NCBI RefSeq assembly: GCF_000003855.2
Contig: NW_003101676.1
Coordinates: forward strand, 2,064,875 to 2,128,874
Length of the DNA stretch: 64,000 nucleotides
From: Blastomyces gilchristii SLH14081
Taxonomy: Eukaryota > Ascomycota > Eurotiomycetes > Onygenales > Ajellomycetaceae
Direction: 5' to 3'
The notes under the pieces were generated by a model. It had not been told where the DNA came from and did not search any database. It was given only the letters and a program-made list of their open reading frames with translations. This document shows positions 63,400-64,000 of the stretch, in pieces. The first letter of the stretch is position 1. Each line of letters begins with the position of its first letter. The position numbers and the translations under genes were made by a program.

Positions 63400-64000
63400 T
63401 ACCTGGTTGATTCTGCCAGTAGTCATATGCTTGTCTCAAAGATTAAGCCATGCATGTCTAAGTATAAGCAATCTATACGGTGAAACTGCGAATGGCTCAT
63501 TAAATCAGTTATCGTTTATTTGATAGTACCTTACTACTTGGATACCCGTGGTAATTCTAGAGCTAATACATGCTAAAAACCTCGACTTCGGAAGGGGTGT
63601 ATTTATTAGATAAAAAACCAATGCCCTTCGGGGCTCCTTGGTGATTCATAATAACTTATCGAATCGCATGGCCTTGCGCCGGCGATGGTTCATTCAAATT
63701 TCTGCCCTATCAACTTTCGATGGTAGGATAGTGGCCTACCATGGTGGCAACGGGTAACGGGGAATTAGGGTTCGATTCCGGAGAGGGAGCCTGAGAAACG
63801 GCTACCACATCCAAGGAAGGCAGCAGGCGCGCAAATTACCCAATCCCGATACGGGGAGGTAGTGACAATAAATACTGATACAGGGCTCTTTCGGGTCTTG
63901 TAATTGGAATGAGTACAATCTAAATCCCTTAACGAGGAACAATTGGAGGGCAAGTCTGGTGCCAGCAGCCGCGGTAATTCCAGCTCCAATAGCGTATATT
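63400..64000 (+). rRNA. 18S (small subunit) rRNA gene, 5' part
   Basis: Starts at TACCTGGTTGATTCTGCCAG, the standard mature 5' end, and runs off the window after the universal 530-loop GCCAGCAGCCGCGGTAATTC. Landmarks: GTCATATGCTTGTCTC near 63420, TGGATACCCGTGGTAATTCT near 63539, and GAGAAACGGCTACCACATCC near 63792. No insertion, intron or RIP-type mutation is visible. Sequence is of Pezizomycotina type (for example CATGGTGGCAACGGG near 63740). Confidence 0.98.

Noticed and set aside
1..64000. CRISPR arrays, bacterial operons, telomeric repeats
   Set aside because: The genome is fungal; I saw no regularly spaced short repeats and no TTAGGG-type arrays.

Overview
The window is a fungal heterochromatic block ending in ribosomal DNA. 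The last 601 bases are the 5' part of a nuclear 18S rRNA gene of filamentous-ascomycete (Pezizomycotina) type; I cannot name the genus. The first ~61.8 kb is very AT-rich and holds no intact host gene. Every longer protein-like stretch is a broken transposon protein whose stops are mostly TGA where TGG is expected or TAA/TAG where CAA/CAG is expected. That pattern is C:G to T:A mutation of the RIP (repeat-induced point mutation) kind.

Layout. Two families of chromodomain-bearing Ty3/gypsy retrotransposons dominate. Family A is ~5.7 kb with 271-321 bp LTRs. Family B is ~7.3 kb with ~257 bp LTRs. Family B carries an unusual ~1.8 kb module between the chromodomain and the 3' LTR. From left to right: B1 (1-6938, minus, entering from the left) contains a 1.07 kb SINE-like element. 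Next comes a Ty1/copia region C, which is split by A3 (8557-48200, plus). The 5' LTR of A3 is split by B4 (8694-36837, minus). B4 contains a LINE (10096-11667), A1 (12559-18345, minus), B3 (18513-31422, plus; itself split by A2, 23113-28770, minus) and a hAT MITE. A3 also contains a 5.8 kb hAT transposon (38035-43866). The copia remnant resumes at 48201-53395 with two MITEs and a second SINE. Then come A4 (53396-57255) and A5 (57256 to ~58450), both incomplete.

The nesting is supported by matching target-site duplications (TSDs): TTATT for A1, ATATC for A2, GAATC for A3, CATTT/TATTT for B3. LTR lengths also match within an element: 307/307, 309/309, 257/257, and 271/271 once the split A3 LTR is rejoined. 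Insertion order can therefore be read: C, then A3, then B4, then B3, then A2.

Right of A5 are an unmutated ~660 bp island with a 147 bp tandem duplication (58451-59110), plain AT-rich DNA, another MITE, the 5' part of a Tad-like LINE with ORF1 (60640-61307), a truncated MITE and a LINE 3'UTR scrap. At about 61.8 kb composition switches sharply to GC-rich rDNA spacer and external transcribed spacer, followed by 18S at 63400.

Part 2 puts most weight on four things: a polarity of mutation within every LTR (outer end preserved, inner end mutated); a SINE whose 3' third is copied from the resident LINE; a hAT transposon and its MITE progeny found together, one MITE having split a SINE between its A and B boxes; and the uncharacterised 3' module of family B. 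Two 100-N assembly gaps are present, one next to a suspicious CpG-rich segment.
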